Source: Advenella sp. FME57 (GTDB lineage: Bacteria > Pseudomonadota > Gammaproteobacteria > Burkholderiales > Burkholderiaceae_B). From it: 64,000 nucleotides of DNA. The stretch lies in NCBI RefSeq assembly GCF_014897675.1, contig NZ_JABUXU010000016.1, forward strand, positions 1 through 64,000, given 5' to 3'. Position numbers and translations under genes: made by a program. Below, one piece after another: positions 16,457 through 25,081 of the stretch (positions are counted from its first letter, which is position 1; each line of letters starts with the position of its first letter). A model generated the notes under the pieces. It had not been told where the DNA came from and did no database searches. It saw only the letters and a list, made by a program, of their open reading frames with translations.

Positions 16457-17104
16457 ATGAAACGATTTTTCGGAATGATCTGCGCATTGATGATGGCCGT
16501 GTTTTTGTCCGGTTGCGGCTATAACCAGATCCAGACGCTGGATGAGCAGGTCAAGGCGGCCTGGTCCGAGACGCTTAACCAGTATCAACGTCGTGCAGAT
16601 CTGGTTCCCAAGATCGTCGCCAGTGTAAATGCCTATATGGTCAACGAGCGCGAAGTGCTCACACAGGTCACCGAGGCGCGCTCCAAGGTGGGCACCGTAC
16701 AGATTTCTGCCGATACGATTCCCTCGCCGGAACAGTTGCAACAGTTTCAGGCTGCCCAGAACCAGTTGGGTTCCGCGCTGTCACGGCTGATTGCCGTATC
16801 GGAAAACTATCCGCAACTGAAGGCCGACGCCCTGTTTCGTGACCTGAATGCGCAGCTGGAAGGGACAGAAAACCGGATCGCTACCGCACGTGGCCGCTAC
16901 ATTAAGGACGTCCAGGCATATAACACGCTGATTCGCCAGTTCCCGACATTAATCACCGCCAAAATAATGGGCTATCAGGTCAAGCCCAATTTCGGCACCG
17001 ATAATCAGGACGAGATCATGCGCAATCCGGAGGTCAAGTTTGACACGGGCGCCCGCGCCCCTGCGGGTAATGCAGCACCGGCCCAACCTGCGCCCGCCCA
17101 GTAA
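16457..17104 (+). CDS. lemA: LemA family lipoprotein
   Basis: A 215-residue LemA-family protein. The N-terminus MKRFFGMICALMMAVFLSGC is a lipoprotein signal with lipobox LSGC, so it is probably anchored to a membrane from the periplasm. The LemA core follows: IQTLDEQVKAAWSETLNQYQ, then RRADLVPKIVASVNAYM, and near the end ENRIATARGRYIKDVQAYNT. The core is a helical bundle. The tail is Ala/Pro-rich. It is translationally coupled (TAATG) to two TPM-domain genes, the usual partners of LemA in proteobacteria. The role of this trio is poorly defined; envelope maintenance is likely. Confidence 0.92.
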   Translation: MKRFFGMICALMMAVFLSGCGYNQIQTLDEQVKAAWSETLNQYQRRADLVPKIVASVNAYMVNEREVLTQVTEARSKVGTVQISADTIPSPEQLQQFQAAQNQLGSALSRLIAVSENYPQLKADALFRDLNAQLEGTENRIATARGRYIKDVQAYNTLIRQFPTLITAKIMGYQVKPNFGTDNQDEIMRNPEVKFDTGARAPAGNAAPAQPAPAQ

Positions 17105-18072
17105 TGCTACTGTCTGTCGTTTTTCAATCCTGCCGATCGATTGTCATGTGTCGTTTTCAATCGCTGTTTCGCTTCCTGATTCTGCTGGTTGCAGTGGCCG
17201 CTTTCGCGCCGGCCATGGCGCAGCAGGAAGTACCGGTCCCGCAACTGACTGCCAGAGTGACCGATACCTCTGGTACGCTTGACCAGGGGCAGAAGGCGGC
17301 GCTTGAAGCCAAGCTGCAGGCGCTGGAAGAAAAGAAAGGCGCGCAGGTGTTTGTACTGATGGTCCCGACCGTGCAGCCCGATACCGTCGAGAGTTATTCG
17401 CGCCGTGTATTCGATCAATGGAAAGTGGGCCGCGCCAATGTGGATGACGGTATCCTGTTTCTGATCGCCAAAAATGACAGGCGCATGCGACTGGAAGTTG
17501 GCTACGGGCTGGAAGGGGCGGTGCCGGATGCCCTGGCCTCGCGCATTATCAATGATTATGTCGCACCGCATTTCAAGACCAATGATTACGCCGGCGGCGT
17601 CAATGCCGGCGTCACGGCCCTGGCGTCCCTGATCGAGAACGAAGCGCTACCTGCGCCCGAAAGAAAGCCGGTGGGCGATAGCGATGGGTTTGATGAAGGT
17701 TTGTTTGGTGCGTTAGGCCCCATGCTGATGTTCGGCTTTTTTCTGATCGCATTTTTTCCGCCCGTGATCAGCGCGGTAGCGGCCGGCGTCATGTTGTTTG
17801 TGATCACCGGCAATATTATATGGGCAGGGCTGGCCGCCATTGCAGCATTGGTCATCAGCGGTATTGCCCGAAAAATTGTCCCCCGTGGCGCAGTGCGAGG
17901 AGCACGGCGTAACGGCACTATTCTTGGCGGTGGTCTGGGGGGCCTGGGTGGCGGTTTTGGTGCCGGACGCGGTGGACGCGGCGGTGGTGGCTTCGGAGGC
18001 GGCGGCTTCGGCGGTGGTTTCGGTGGCGGTGGCGGCAGCAGCGGTGGCGGAGGAGCTTCAGGTGGCTGGTAA
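17104..18072 (+). CDS. TPM-domain membrane protein with Gly-rich tail (YgcG-like)
   Basis: A 322-residue protein. The ATG at 17104 overlaps the lemA stop. A second ATG at 17146 would give a cleaner signal peptide (MCRFQSLFRFLILLVAVAAF, cleaved after AMA). Residues 45-170 are the TPM domain (LTARVTDTSGTLDQGQKAAL, later DGILFLIAKNDRRMRLEVGY). One or two membrane helices follow near residues 200-250. The last 60 residues are almost all glycine with Phe and Ser. Such tails occur in YgcG-type proteins, where they may aid secretion or aggregation. It is the second gene of the lemA operon. Confidence 0.88.
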   Translation: MLLSVVFQSCRSIVMCRFQSLFRFLILLVAVAAFAPAMAQQEVPVPQLTARVTDTSGTLDQGQKAALEAKLQALEEKKGAQVFVLMVPTVQPDTVESYSRRVFDQWKVGRANVDDGILFLIAKNDRRMRLEVGYGLEGAVPDALASRIINDYVAPHFKTNDYAGGVNAGVTALASLIENEALPAPERKPVGDSDGFDEGLFGALGPMLMFGFFLIAFFPPVISAVAAGVMLFVITGNIIWAGLAAIAALVISGIARKIVPRGAVRGARRNGTILGGGLGGLGGGFGAGRGGRGGGGFGGGGFGGGFGGGGGSSGGGGASGGW

Positions 18073-18559
18073 TAAATGGGAATGGCTGGGACTGGACGGG
18101 CTCGATGGTTGGTGGCTGTCGCGACGTGTGTTTACGCAAGCTATGATGGAGCGGCTGACTGGCGAAATACGCAAGAGTGAAGCGCGCCATTCCGGGGAGC
18201 TGGTGCTGGCAATTGAACACGACACACCGGGGCACAGCCGGGAGACCGCCATCCGGGCGCTGGAAATATTCGGACGCCTGAAGGTATGGGATACGCCTAT
18301 GCGCACCGGCCTGCTGCTATATATTTCACTGAATAAACACAAATTCGAGATTGTCGCCGATCGCGGTATTGGCGTGGATCCGCAGCAGTGGGATGAAATC
18401 TGCGCGATACTGCAGACGCGTTTTGCCGCCAGGCAATACGAACAGGGACTGCTGCAAGCGATCGGCGCTATCGAAGCGATATTGCAGACCTCATGTGCCG
18501 AGCAGCCGTCAGGCGACGATGGACGCAATCATCTGCCGGATGCGCCCGTCCTGTTGTAA
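18062..18559 (+). CDS. Second TPM-domain protein of the lemA operon
   Basis: A 165-residue protein starting at GTG 18062, which overlaps the preceding gene by 11 bp. GGAGGAG lies 6 bp upstream, which decides the start. It has no signal peptide. Residues 25-140 are a short TPM domain (MERLTGEIRKSEARHSGELV, later KFEIVADRGIGVDPQQWDEI). In betaproteobacteria this cytoplasmic or membrane-associated TPM protein regularly ends the lemA-TPM-TPM trio. Its exact function is unknown. Confidence 0.85.
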   Translation: MAGNKWEWLGLDGLDGWWLSRRVFTQAMMERLTGEIRKSEARHSGELVLAIEHDTPGHSRETAIRALEIFGRLKVWDTPMRTGLLLYISLNKHKFEIVADRGIGVDPQQWDEICAILQTRFAARQYEQGLLQAIGAIEAILQTSCAEQPSGDDGRNHLPDAPVLL

Positions 18560-18572
18560 GCAGACTAAGGTA

Positions 18573-18603
18573 GCGCGCGCCGTTTTCTAGGGCTGGCGCG
18601 CGC
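18573..18603 (+). terminator. Perfect inverted repeat after the lemA operon
   Basis: GCGCGCGCC pairs with GGCGCGCGC over a 13-base loop, starting 14 bp after the operon stop. It is followed by AAAACGG rather than a T-run, so it is only a possible terminator. Confidence 0.45.
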
Positions 18604-18723
18604 AAAACGGTCTGGCGGTTTAGGGTTAAACAGGCCAAAAAGCAAACAGACCCAACTGGCTAAAAATCCAAAAAACTAAAGCCTCGAAAACTAAAGATTA
18701 AAAATTAAAGACTGAGAAATAAC

Positions 18724-18742
18724 GGACGCCTTCCTGGCGTCC
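18724..18742 (-). terminator. Hairpin terminator of the GTPase operon
   Basis: GGACGCC-TTCCT-GGCGTCC is a 7-bp stem with a 5-base loop, about 50 bp beyond the GTPase stop. On the reverse strand it is followed by GTTATTTCTC, which is moderately T-rich. Confidence 0.65.
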
Positions 18743-18794
18743 TGCATCTGTTGTTGCTGTGCTCGTTTACTGCGATCGCACGATTGCAGGACCG

Positions 18795-20189
18795 CTATTG
18801 GGTGCCGATGCGAGCGAGTGTTCTGCCCAATTGCCCTACCGCGACGTTGCGTCGCGAACCCGGCGAAAAATGATCTCCCAGCCTTGACCATTCTGGATGG
18901 CTGCGCGCCTCTTGCAATTGTTCGGGCAGGGCCTGTTCCTTGAGTTCGTCCTGGACGGCTTGCATCGAGATCTGCACCGGCGCCATATCGGCATGGCCGC
19001 GTAGCTCTAGCGCACGTATCAACTGGTGTGCGCGAATGGCCAGCAGACGCAGAATGCTGTCTTCGACGGTAATTTCATGAAAGCCCTGCAGGCGTCCGTA
19101 CAGCCGTTTGCCTAGCTTGTCGGTGCCCTGCCAGACGCTGCCCAGGACGCCGCCAATCAGCGCGGCGGTCCCCAGGCTCAAGCCTGCGGTAAATACATCT
19201 ACCGCGGCGCCGGCCATGGCGCCGGCGGCGAAGCCTTTGCCAACGTGAATGCCCGTGTCCAGCAGAGCCTGCGGATTGAACAGATCCATATTCCATCGAC
19301 CCCCTTCAAGCGGCAGGGGCTGGCCGGGATAATCTTCAGGACGGAAACGGTAGTGTGTCAGCAATGCCTTGATGCCGGCCTGCTCGCGTTGCCGCACTTT
19401 GTCCTGCATGAGCCGGGTGCTGTTTTTGACACTATCGTCGTCGGTTTGGCTGCTCAGGCGCAGCGCGGCAACGTCGATCAGCATATCGGCAACCAGCGCA
19501 AAGGCGGCATTGCGGCGCCGTTCGCGCTGTACGCCGACATCTTCGGACAGCGCCTGCAGTGTTGCCGCGTGCGTGTCGAGCACTAGCGCCAGCTTCTGAT
19601 AAAGCTGCGCTTCGCCATCGAGCGCGGGCGCGACTGTGTCAAATTCGATAACGACATGCAAGCCCAGGCGTGCCAATGTTTCCTTCCAGTCCTGCTTGCG
19701 CGCGTGGGCATCGTTGATGAAATTGAGCACCGGAACCAGGGGCTTGCCGCAGCGAGCCAGAATGGCCAGTTCATCCTTGTGCTTGGCCAGGACCGGATCC
19801 CTGACGTCAATGACATAGAGCCCCGCATCACATCCGATGAGTTTGTTGAGCACACGGGCTTCCTGCTCGAACCGCCGTTTGCTCTCCGGCGAGTCAAGAA
19901 ATCGCGCAATGCTTTCGGGGCCATCATGCCGGCTGCCGGTTTGGGTCTGCAACTGATCCAGATAATCCAGCAGCCCGATACCGTCTTCCAGACCAGGGGT
20001 GTCGTACAGTTCGACCGCCGCTACGCCATTGAGCAGCAGGCGCGCGCCTTCCACGTGGCGGGTGGTGCCGGGCGCATCTGAAACCTGCCCGAAGCCAGCA
20101 TCGTGTGTGAGCGTGCGCAACAGCGAGGTCTTGCCGGTATTGGTATGGCCAACGACAGCCAGACGCAGTGCAGTGTTTGTGGTCGTCAT
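18795..20189 (-). CDS. GTPase with C-terminal DUF3482 domain
   Basis: A 464-residue protein read from MTTTNTALRLAVVGHTNTGK. The ATG at 20189 overlaps the stop of the upstream gene (ATGA), which decides it. The GTPase part has G1 in GHTNTGKTSLLRTL, switch residues SDAPGTTRHVE and G3 in DTPGLEDGIG. The C-terminal DUF3482 part has a Gly/Ala-rich hydrophobic stretch (FAAGAMAGAAVDVFTAGLSL) that may insert in the membrane. In many proteobacteria this gene follows a DUF2868 membrane protein, as here. The pair probably forms a membrane-associated GTPase system of unknown purpose. Confidence 0.9.
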   Translation of the reverse strand: MTTTNTALRLAVVGHTNTGKTSLLRTLTHDAGFGQVSDAPGTTRHVEGARLLLNGVAAVELYDTPGLEDGIGLLDYLDQLQTQTGSRHDGPESIARFLDSPESKRRFEQEARVLNKLIGCDAGLYVIDVRDPVLAKHKDELAILARCGKPLVPVLNFINDAHARKQDWKETLARLGLHVVIEFDTVAPALDGEAQLYQKLALVLDTHAATLQALSEDVGVQRERRRNAAFALVADMLIDVAALRLSSQTDDDSVKNSTRLMQDKVRQREQAGIKALLTHYRFRPEDYPGQPLPLEGGRWNMDLFNPQALLDTGIHVGKGFAAGAMAGAAVDVFTAGLSLGTAALIGGVLGSVWQGTDKLGKRLYGRLQGFHEITVEDSILRLLAIRAHQLIRALELRGHADMAPVQISMQAVQDELKEQALPEQLQEARSHPEWSRLGDHFSPGSRRNVAVGQLGRTLARIGTQ

Positions 20190-21571
20190 GGCGCAGCGAT
20201 CCAGTCTGGAAGCGAGGCGGGGTCCAGGTGGAGCGTATCGGGCAAAAAGCCGGCGTCTGCCAGTTGTGTCTGCCAGGTCTGTTGGCGCGATGCCTGGCCG
20301 TCGCGCTGCCACAGCAAAATATGGGTGGCGCGAGCCAGGCCGGCCAGTTCCGAAATCAGGCGCAGGGTGCCGCGATCGGGCGTCTGCGCCGCGTCCACGA
20401 CCAGCAGCAGGCCGTTGACGGGCTGGGCATGGAGCCGATCAAGCAGGGCATGACGCTGTTCACGCGATTCGAGCACGCCGCCATCCTGCACGCCTGCGGC
20501 GACGGGAAACACGGGCCAGGTAGTGTCGGGGGGCAACTCAATGCCCACATAAACAGGTTCGGACGAATAAGCGCGCGTGACGGTGTTGCCCGGCGCCGAT
20601 AGTGTGTCATCGCTGGCCGGGGCATCAATGCCCAGGTTTTCGCTGGTCGGCGCAAGCCGGGAAACCAGTGGGCTGTACGAAGGCAGATCAATATCCAGCC
20701 TGAGTGCCAGCAACGCCCGGCGCAATTGCCAAAGACATATTGCCAGACTGACGACGCGCAGCAGCAGGCCGTAGCACAGGACTACGCCCAGCAGCCAGGC
20801 CGACCAGATGGCATAGGTGCTTTCCGATAGCGTTGCGCCAGCCGTGCTCTGGCGCACCAGTTCGGCATCCGGTACGGGAAAGCCCAGCATGGCGGGCAGC
20901 CCGCCCAACGTGCGCGTCAGCGAGACAAAAACGTCGGGAGACAGAATGGTCGTCTCCCAGCCAAAGGTATAGCGCTGCGCTGCCAGCAGACCCAGCATGG
21001 TCAGCAGGGCGGCAAGAAAAAACAATACCCAGAATCCATGACTGACACAGGACAAAGCCCACTTGAGTGCGCTGTTTTGCGCCAGCAGCGAGACAAAAGA
21101 CTGTGGCGCCAGCGCAGCTTCGGGGCCGCGCGCGATCTTGCGGCTGAGCCACAGCCAGAGCTGTCCCAGCCAGCTGAATGCCCGTGAGGACAAGAACAGG
21201 GAAAGAATCCAGAACAGGAATGTCAGGCCGTGTACGCCGAGCAGGGTCACAATGGCCAGCAGTACATTGATATGGCGATTGGCAGAACCCAGAACGCCAG
21301 CGGCAGCGCCTGTACCACCCAGCAGGGCCACTACGGCCAGGATAAGCAGGGCCAGTTTCGCACCTTGCGTCCACTGTTCAACAAGCGTGGTGGTGTTTTC
21401 GCGATCCGCGAGCAGGCGCGCACGGCGCACGATTTTTTCTTCGGGGCTGTCGTTGCCACTGCGCAACTGGCGAATGAGGGCGGCGTCATCAAGCGGTCCC
21501 CAGTGATCTTCGCGCAGGCGAACAGCCTCGGTCAGCCAGAAATCCTTGAATGAAAAATTACGACGAGCCAT
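20186..21571 (-). CDS. DUF2868 membrane protein
   Basis: A 461-residue membrane protein of the DUF2868 family. The N-terminus (MARRNFSFKDFWLTEAVRLR) is soluble. Hydrophobic segments lie near residues 70-90, 100-125, 175-200 and 255-285. The C-terminal 170 residues are soluble and contain LLLVVDAAQTPDRGTLRLIS and a likely nucleotide-hydrolase-like fold without a P-loop. It overlaps the GTPase/DUF3482 gene by 4 bp, the conserved partner arrangement. The function is unknown. Confidence 0.87.
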   Translation of the reverse strand: MARRNFSFKDFWLTEAVRLREDHWGPLDDAALIRQLRSGNDSPEEKIVRRARLLADRENTTTLVEQWTQGAKLALLILAVVALLGGTGAAAGVLGSANRHINVLLAIVTLLGVHGLTFLFWILSLFLSSRAFSWLGQLWLWLSRKIARGPEAALAPQSFVSLLAQNSALKWALSCVSHGFWVLFFLAALLTMLGLLAAQRYTFGWETTILSPDVFVSLTRTLGGLPAMLGFPVPDAELVRQSTAGATLSESTYAIWSAWLLGVVLCYGLLLRVVSLAICLWQLRRALLALRLDIDLPSYSPLVSRLAPTSENLGIDAPASDDTLSAPGNTVTRAYSSEPVYVGIELPPDTTWPVFPVAAGVQDGGVLESREQRHALLDRLHAQPVNGLLLVVDAAQTPDRGTLRLISELAGLARATHILLWQRDGQASRQQTWQTQLADAGFLPDTLHLDPASLPDWIAAP

Positions 21572-21594
21572 CGCGTGGATTGTCTTGGGGGGTG

Positions 21595-21951
21595 TCAGTG
21601 CTTGAACCAGCGTTTGGCAGCCTGCTCGGCCTGCTGCCTCACTTCTGGCGTAATGTAGTAGGCGACGGCAGCCAGTGCGGCGGCAAGCACGCTCAGGTCG
21701 TCGGTATACCCAACGCCCGGTATGAAGTCCGGCAAGGCATCCAGCGGCAACACGAGGTAGGCCAATGCGCCGTATATGACCCGACGGGCCCAGGCGGGCG
21801 TGGCCGGATTGCGAACGGCATAGTACAGTAGCAGGGCTTTCTGAATAGCGGTACGCCCGGCACGTTTGGCGATACGGGCAATTTTTCTGACAAGACCTGC
21901 CGGTTTTTCGGCGTCCTGAGTGTTGGCATCAATCGTGTGGTAATGAGTCAT
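21595..21951 (-). CDS. YkvA/DUF1232 family protein
   Basis: A 118-residue protein read from MTHYHTIDANTQDAEKPAGL, preceded by GGGAGG. The DUF1232 core is clear: WARRVIYGALAYLVLPLDAL followed by PDFIPGVGYTDDLSVLAAAL. This core is a short membrane-associated helix pair with the invariant PDFIP and D-D motifs. The role is not known in general. It lies 23 bp downstream of the DUF2868 gene's start region on the same strand and may be transcribed with that operon. Confidence 0.87.
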   Translation of the reverse strand: MTHYHTIDANTQDAEKPAGLVRKIARIAKRAGRTAIQKALLLYYAVRNPATPAWARRVIYGALAYLVLPLDALPDFIPGVGYTDDLSVLAAALAAVAYYITPEVRQQAEQAAKRWFKH

Positions 21952-21991
21952 GAGCCTCCCGTAATCAATGAAAATAAGGCGGATAAAACGA

Positions 21992-22015
21992 AAAATGCGT
22001 GCCACTTGGGCACGC
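21992..22015 (-). terminator. Rho-independent terminator of the GlsB-like gene
   Basis: Read on the reverse strand, GCGTGCC-CAAGT-GGCACGC is a 7-bp stem followed by ATTTTTCGTTTT. It lies about 20 bp beyond the stop of the gene at 22037. Confidence 0.85.
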
Positions 22016-22036
22016 ACTCTTTATAACATGCCGGTG

Positions 22037-22285
22037 TCAGGAGCGCTTGGCGATCAGACCATATACGAAAAGAACAATAATGGCGCCGACAACAGAAGCG
22101 ATCCAGCCTGCAGCGTCACCCTGCGCGTACCATCCCATCGCCTGACCCAAGTAGGTTGCAACGATAGACCCGACGATACCCAGAATCGTGGTAAGAATGA
22201 GCCCCATGGACTGGTTGCCCGGCATCACGGCGCGAGCGATCAAGCCAATAATAAAACCAATCACGATAGTAATGATAATCGACAT
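22037..22285 (-). CDS. GlsB/YeaQ/YmgE family small membrane protein
   Basis: An 82-residue hydrophobic protein with three membrane segments: MSIIITIVIGFIIGLIARAV, then LILTTILGIVGSIVATYLGQ, and VVGAIIVLFVYGLIAKRS. The pattern IARAVMPGNQSMGLI is typical of the transglycosylase-associated (GlsB/YeaQ/YmgE) family, often induced by stress. CAGGAGTAAAAGA precedes the ATG. It is monocistronic with its own terminator. Confidence 0.93.
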   Translation of the reverse strand: MSIIITIVIGFIIGLIARAVMPGNQSMGLILTTILGIVGSIVATYLGQAMGWYAQGDAAGWIASVVGAIIVLFVYGLIAKRS

Positions 22286-22492
22286 ATTCTTTTACTCCTG
22301 AAATGAGTGGATTTACCGACTGCATGTAACGATCAGATCATATAGGAAGGATTACTTCCGCACAAATGGAAAATGTTTCCATATATTAGTAAAGCGATCG
22401 CTGCCGCAGTCTGTCCTTAAAGCATACCGGCTATGCGCGTTCCCTGTGTGACTATTGACTTTTATTTTGAAACGCACCGGCGATTTCGTGGT

Positions 22493-23431
22493 TTATCTGC
22501 CTTTGTCTGTTGCTGTACGTACACGAATATCCTTTTTTTGCGGCGCCTTACCTGCCCGTACGCGAGACAGTTTGCCACCGAAAATATTGATGGCCAACCC
22601 CATGACAACCACGGCGCTGCCAAGCCATTGCACCAGCGACAGTTTTTCGTGCAAGACCAGTTCAGCCGACAGCAGACCGACCACGGGAATCATCAATGAC
22701 ATTGGGGTCACCAGGCTGACCGGGTGGTGCGCCAGCAGGCGCCCCCATAAGTAGTAGCCAACGAATGAGGCCGCATAGGCCAGGTACATGACCGAGCCGA
22801 CGCCGGTCCACGACAGATTGGTCAGACTGTGGGTCATCGCCTGGGGACCTTCGAACCACAAGGAGGCCAGCAGAAAAGGAAAGACAGGAAATACGGCGCC
22901 CCAGGTCAGCAGACTGAACATATTGACCGCTGGGCCGGCCTTTTTTATGACGATATTGCCGCAACCCCAGCTGAATGCCGCACACAAGGTAAGAAAGAAC
23001 GCAAACAGCGGCACCGGCTGGGCACTGTCAGCGCCCATTTCAATAACGGCCAGACCGATGGCGGCCACGGCCATGGCAATAATACTGTGCAGCCGTACTT
23101 TTTCATTCAACAGTAGCGGTGCGATCAAGACAGAAAAGAATGCCTGCGACTGCAGCACCAGCGAGGCCAGGCCCGCCGGCATGCCCATTGCAATGGCGCT
23201 GAACAGAAAGGCAAATTGTCCGAAGCATAGCGTCAGGCCGAAAAGCAGCAGCAATCGCAGTGGAATGACTGGTCGGGGGATAAACAGAATGGCGGGGAAG
23301 GCGACCATGGCAAAACGCAAGGCGCCCAGCAGCAAAGGAGGAAATTCATCGACACCAAACTTGATCACCACGAAGTTGAGCCCCCACAGGAGGACAACAA
23401 GAAGGGCAGCAAGCCAGTGACGCAAAGGCAT
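22493..23431 (-). CDS. eamA: EamA-type cysteine/O-acetylserine exporter
   Basis: A 312-residue DMT-superfamily exporter with about ten helices and two EamA repeats. It starts at MPLRHWLAALLVVLLWGLNF. The segments NFVVIKFGVDEFPPLLLGAL and GMPAGLASLVLQSQAFFSVL closely resemble E. coli EamA (YdeD), which exports cysteine and O-acetylserine. The upstream ATG at 23488 would add an unlikely Pro-rich leader. A role in sulfur amino acid export would fit the sulfur genes of the window, but substrate assignment rests on resemblance only. Confidence 0.87.
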   Translation of the reverse strand: MPLRHWLAALLVVLLWGLNFVVIKFGVDEFPPLLLGALRFAMVAFPAILFIPRPVIPLRLLLLFGLTLCFGQFAFLFSAIAMGMPAGLASLVLQSQAFFSVLIAPLLLNEKVRLHSIIAMAVAAIGLAVIEMGADSAQPVPLFAFFLTLCAAFSWGCGNIVIKKAGPAVNMFSLLTWGAVFPVFPFLLASLWFEGPQAMTHSLTNLSWTGVGSVMYLAYAASFVGYYLWGRLLAHHPVSLVTPMSLMIPVVGLLSAELVLHEKLSLVQWLGSAVVVMGLAINIFGGKLSRVRAGKAPQKKDIRVRTATDKGR

Positions 23432-23515
23432 GGAAATTCCGGGTAACGGTAAGAGGAGGGAAGCAGGACCGATTATGCGCCACCACATAGGCGGCTTGCA
23501 AGCCGCAGCGGCGTT

Positions 23516-24826
23516 TTATCCGGCAGGCGCGATAGTTATGGCCACGTGATGCTCGCGCCAGCCATTGACGAAATACCCCGTATTGTCGGTGGTGAAGTCG
23601 GGCTGCTGTTGTCCGGCGGCATTGGTGGCGCGGCAGGCCAGTTCGATGGGGCCGGGTGGCAGGCTAAGCGAAATCTCGAACAGGCGCCAGGCGAATGGGC
23701 CCAAATCGCTCCCGGTAAACTGGGCGGGGTGCCAGGTGGCGCCGCCGTCGGCGGTCACCTCGATTCGGGTCACGGCTGAAGCGCCTCCCATGGCCACTCC
23801 ACGGATTGGCACGGTGCCTGCTTTGACCGGTTCGTCCGAGCCCAGGGGCTCGGTGATCCAGGATTTGACTGGAAGTCTCCAGGCAGGGATGGTAAGGCGT
23901 GGTTCGCCCGGTCGCAGCGGCACCCGGAAATCGGCTGTCTGGATGTGGGCGCTGGATTCTTCGGTGGTGAAGGCGATGCGCCTGACATACTTGATGTAAT
24001 TGATGCCGGCATAGCCCGGCAATACGAGACGCAGCGGGCCGCCATGCGCCAGGGGAATGGGCGCGCCATTGAGGGTCCAGGCCAGCAGGGCGTGTTCGAG
24101 TGCGGATAACGGGACCGAACGTTCAACCCGGGTGAAGTCCGAGGCAATGCCATCGGGCAGGCTATCGGCCCCTCTGGCGGTGAGAAAACGGCTGCCGGGG
24201 ACAACGCCCCCTAGCTCATGTATGACTGTTGTCAATGGCACGCCCGTCCAGATCACACAGGCGGCGCCGCCCGTCTGCCATTGCGTGCCAATGGCCGGCC
24301 TGCTTTGCAGGGCGCGGCCGTTTTCGGCACACTGCAGCACCGTGGCCACCGTTCGGGTGGGCATTGCCTGCAACTCGGCCAATGTGTAGGCGTCAGGCTG
24401 GGCGACCCCGTCGAAGGCGACGGGCCATTGCCCAGCCTCGGCCAACAGCCGCGCAGGCGGAGGCAGGGCGTTGTCGCGGACAAACAGGCACTGCGTCGGG
24501 GTAATTAACTGGCGACCAAGCACCGCGCGGCGCGTTTCAATGGCATGCGGGTTATGAACAAGCAGGCTGTCGGCGTCTTTCCAGGCCAGGCTTGCGGGTA
24601 GCGGCGCCGGCTCGGCCGGCGGCGGCAAAGGGGTGCTTGTGTTCGCGGCGGCAGGGGATGGCGGTGCATCGGTCGGTGTTGGTGCTTTTGTTGTTGCGTC
24701 GGCCGAGGCGCCGCGGGCGCTGGTGGCAGCGGCATGGAGTTTGCCGCAGGCCGCGCTCAATGCAAACGCGAGCACCTGTATCAGCCGTGTGCGTCTTTGC
24801 GGGTTGACCGTGGCGTGGCGTGGCAT
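23516..24826 (-). CDS. SorA-type molybdopterin sulfite dehydrogenase, Tat-exported
   Basis: A 436-residue oxidoreductase of the sulfite oxidase family. The N-terminus NPQRRTRLIQVLAFALSAAC is a twin-arginine signal, so the folded enzyme is probably exported to the periplasm. A Pro/Ala/Thr-rich linker covers residues 40-80. The molybdopterin domain contains Cys166 in VLQCAENGR, the position of the molybdenum ligand. The C-terminal dimerisation domain has EVTADGGATWHPAQF, as in sulfite oxidases. Sulfite would be oxidised to sulfate with electrons passed to a cytochrome c. No SorB-like cytochrome gene lies beside it. Other family members act on other substrates, so activity is inferred. Confidence 0.82.
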   Translation of the reverse strand: MPRHATVNPQRRTRLIQVLAFALSAACGKLHAAATSARGASADATTKAPTPTDAPPSPAAANTSTPLPPPAEPAPLPASLAWKDADSLLVHNPHAIETRRAVLGRQLITPTQCLFVRDNALPPPARLLAEAGQWPVAFDGVAQPDAYTLAELQAMPTRTVATVLQCAENGRALQSRPAIGTQWQTGGAACVIWTGVPLTTVIHELGGVVPGSRFLTARGADSLPDGIASDFTRVERSVPLSALEHALLAWTLNGAPIPLAHGGPLRLVLPGYAGINYIKYVRRIAFTTEESSAHIQTADFRVPLRPGEPRLTIPAWRLPVKSWITEPLGSDEPVKAGTVPIRGVAMGGASAVTRIEVTADGGATWHPAQFTGSDLGPFAWRLFEISLSLPPGPIELACRATNAAGQQQPDFTTDNTGYFVNGWREHHVAITIAPAG

Positions 24827-25081
24827 GGTGTGACCTGTCAGTGAACGATGTGTGGGCGAGTCCGAAGCGGGCTGGCGCAGGAAAAACAGGCTCCATGTTA
24901 TGGATTAATCGGTTCGCTGTAAACCGGAAAAAAATGTCCCGTTGCTGCCGGCTGTGTCGGGCGTTGCATCCGTTCTTTTCACGCAGTGCCGGTTTACCAA
25001 GGTATTATTCGGAATGTCACAATCATGAAATATAAAGTTTTTACTATCGTTCAATTCTACCGCTTATAAAATGAGGTCTTC

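Noticed and set aside
17930-18070. GGT/GGC-rich repeat as a possible tandem repeat element
   Set aside because: It is the coding sequence for the Gly-rich tail of the TPM protein, which is normal for the family.
18660-18715. ACTAAAG tandem copies as a CRISPR-like or iteron array
   Set aside because: Only three short degenerate copies at unequal spacing in A-rich DNA.
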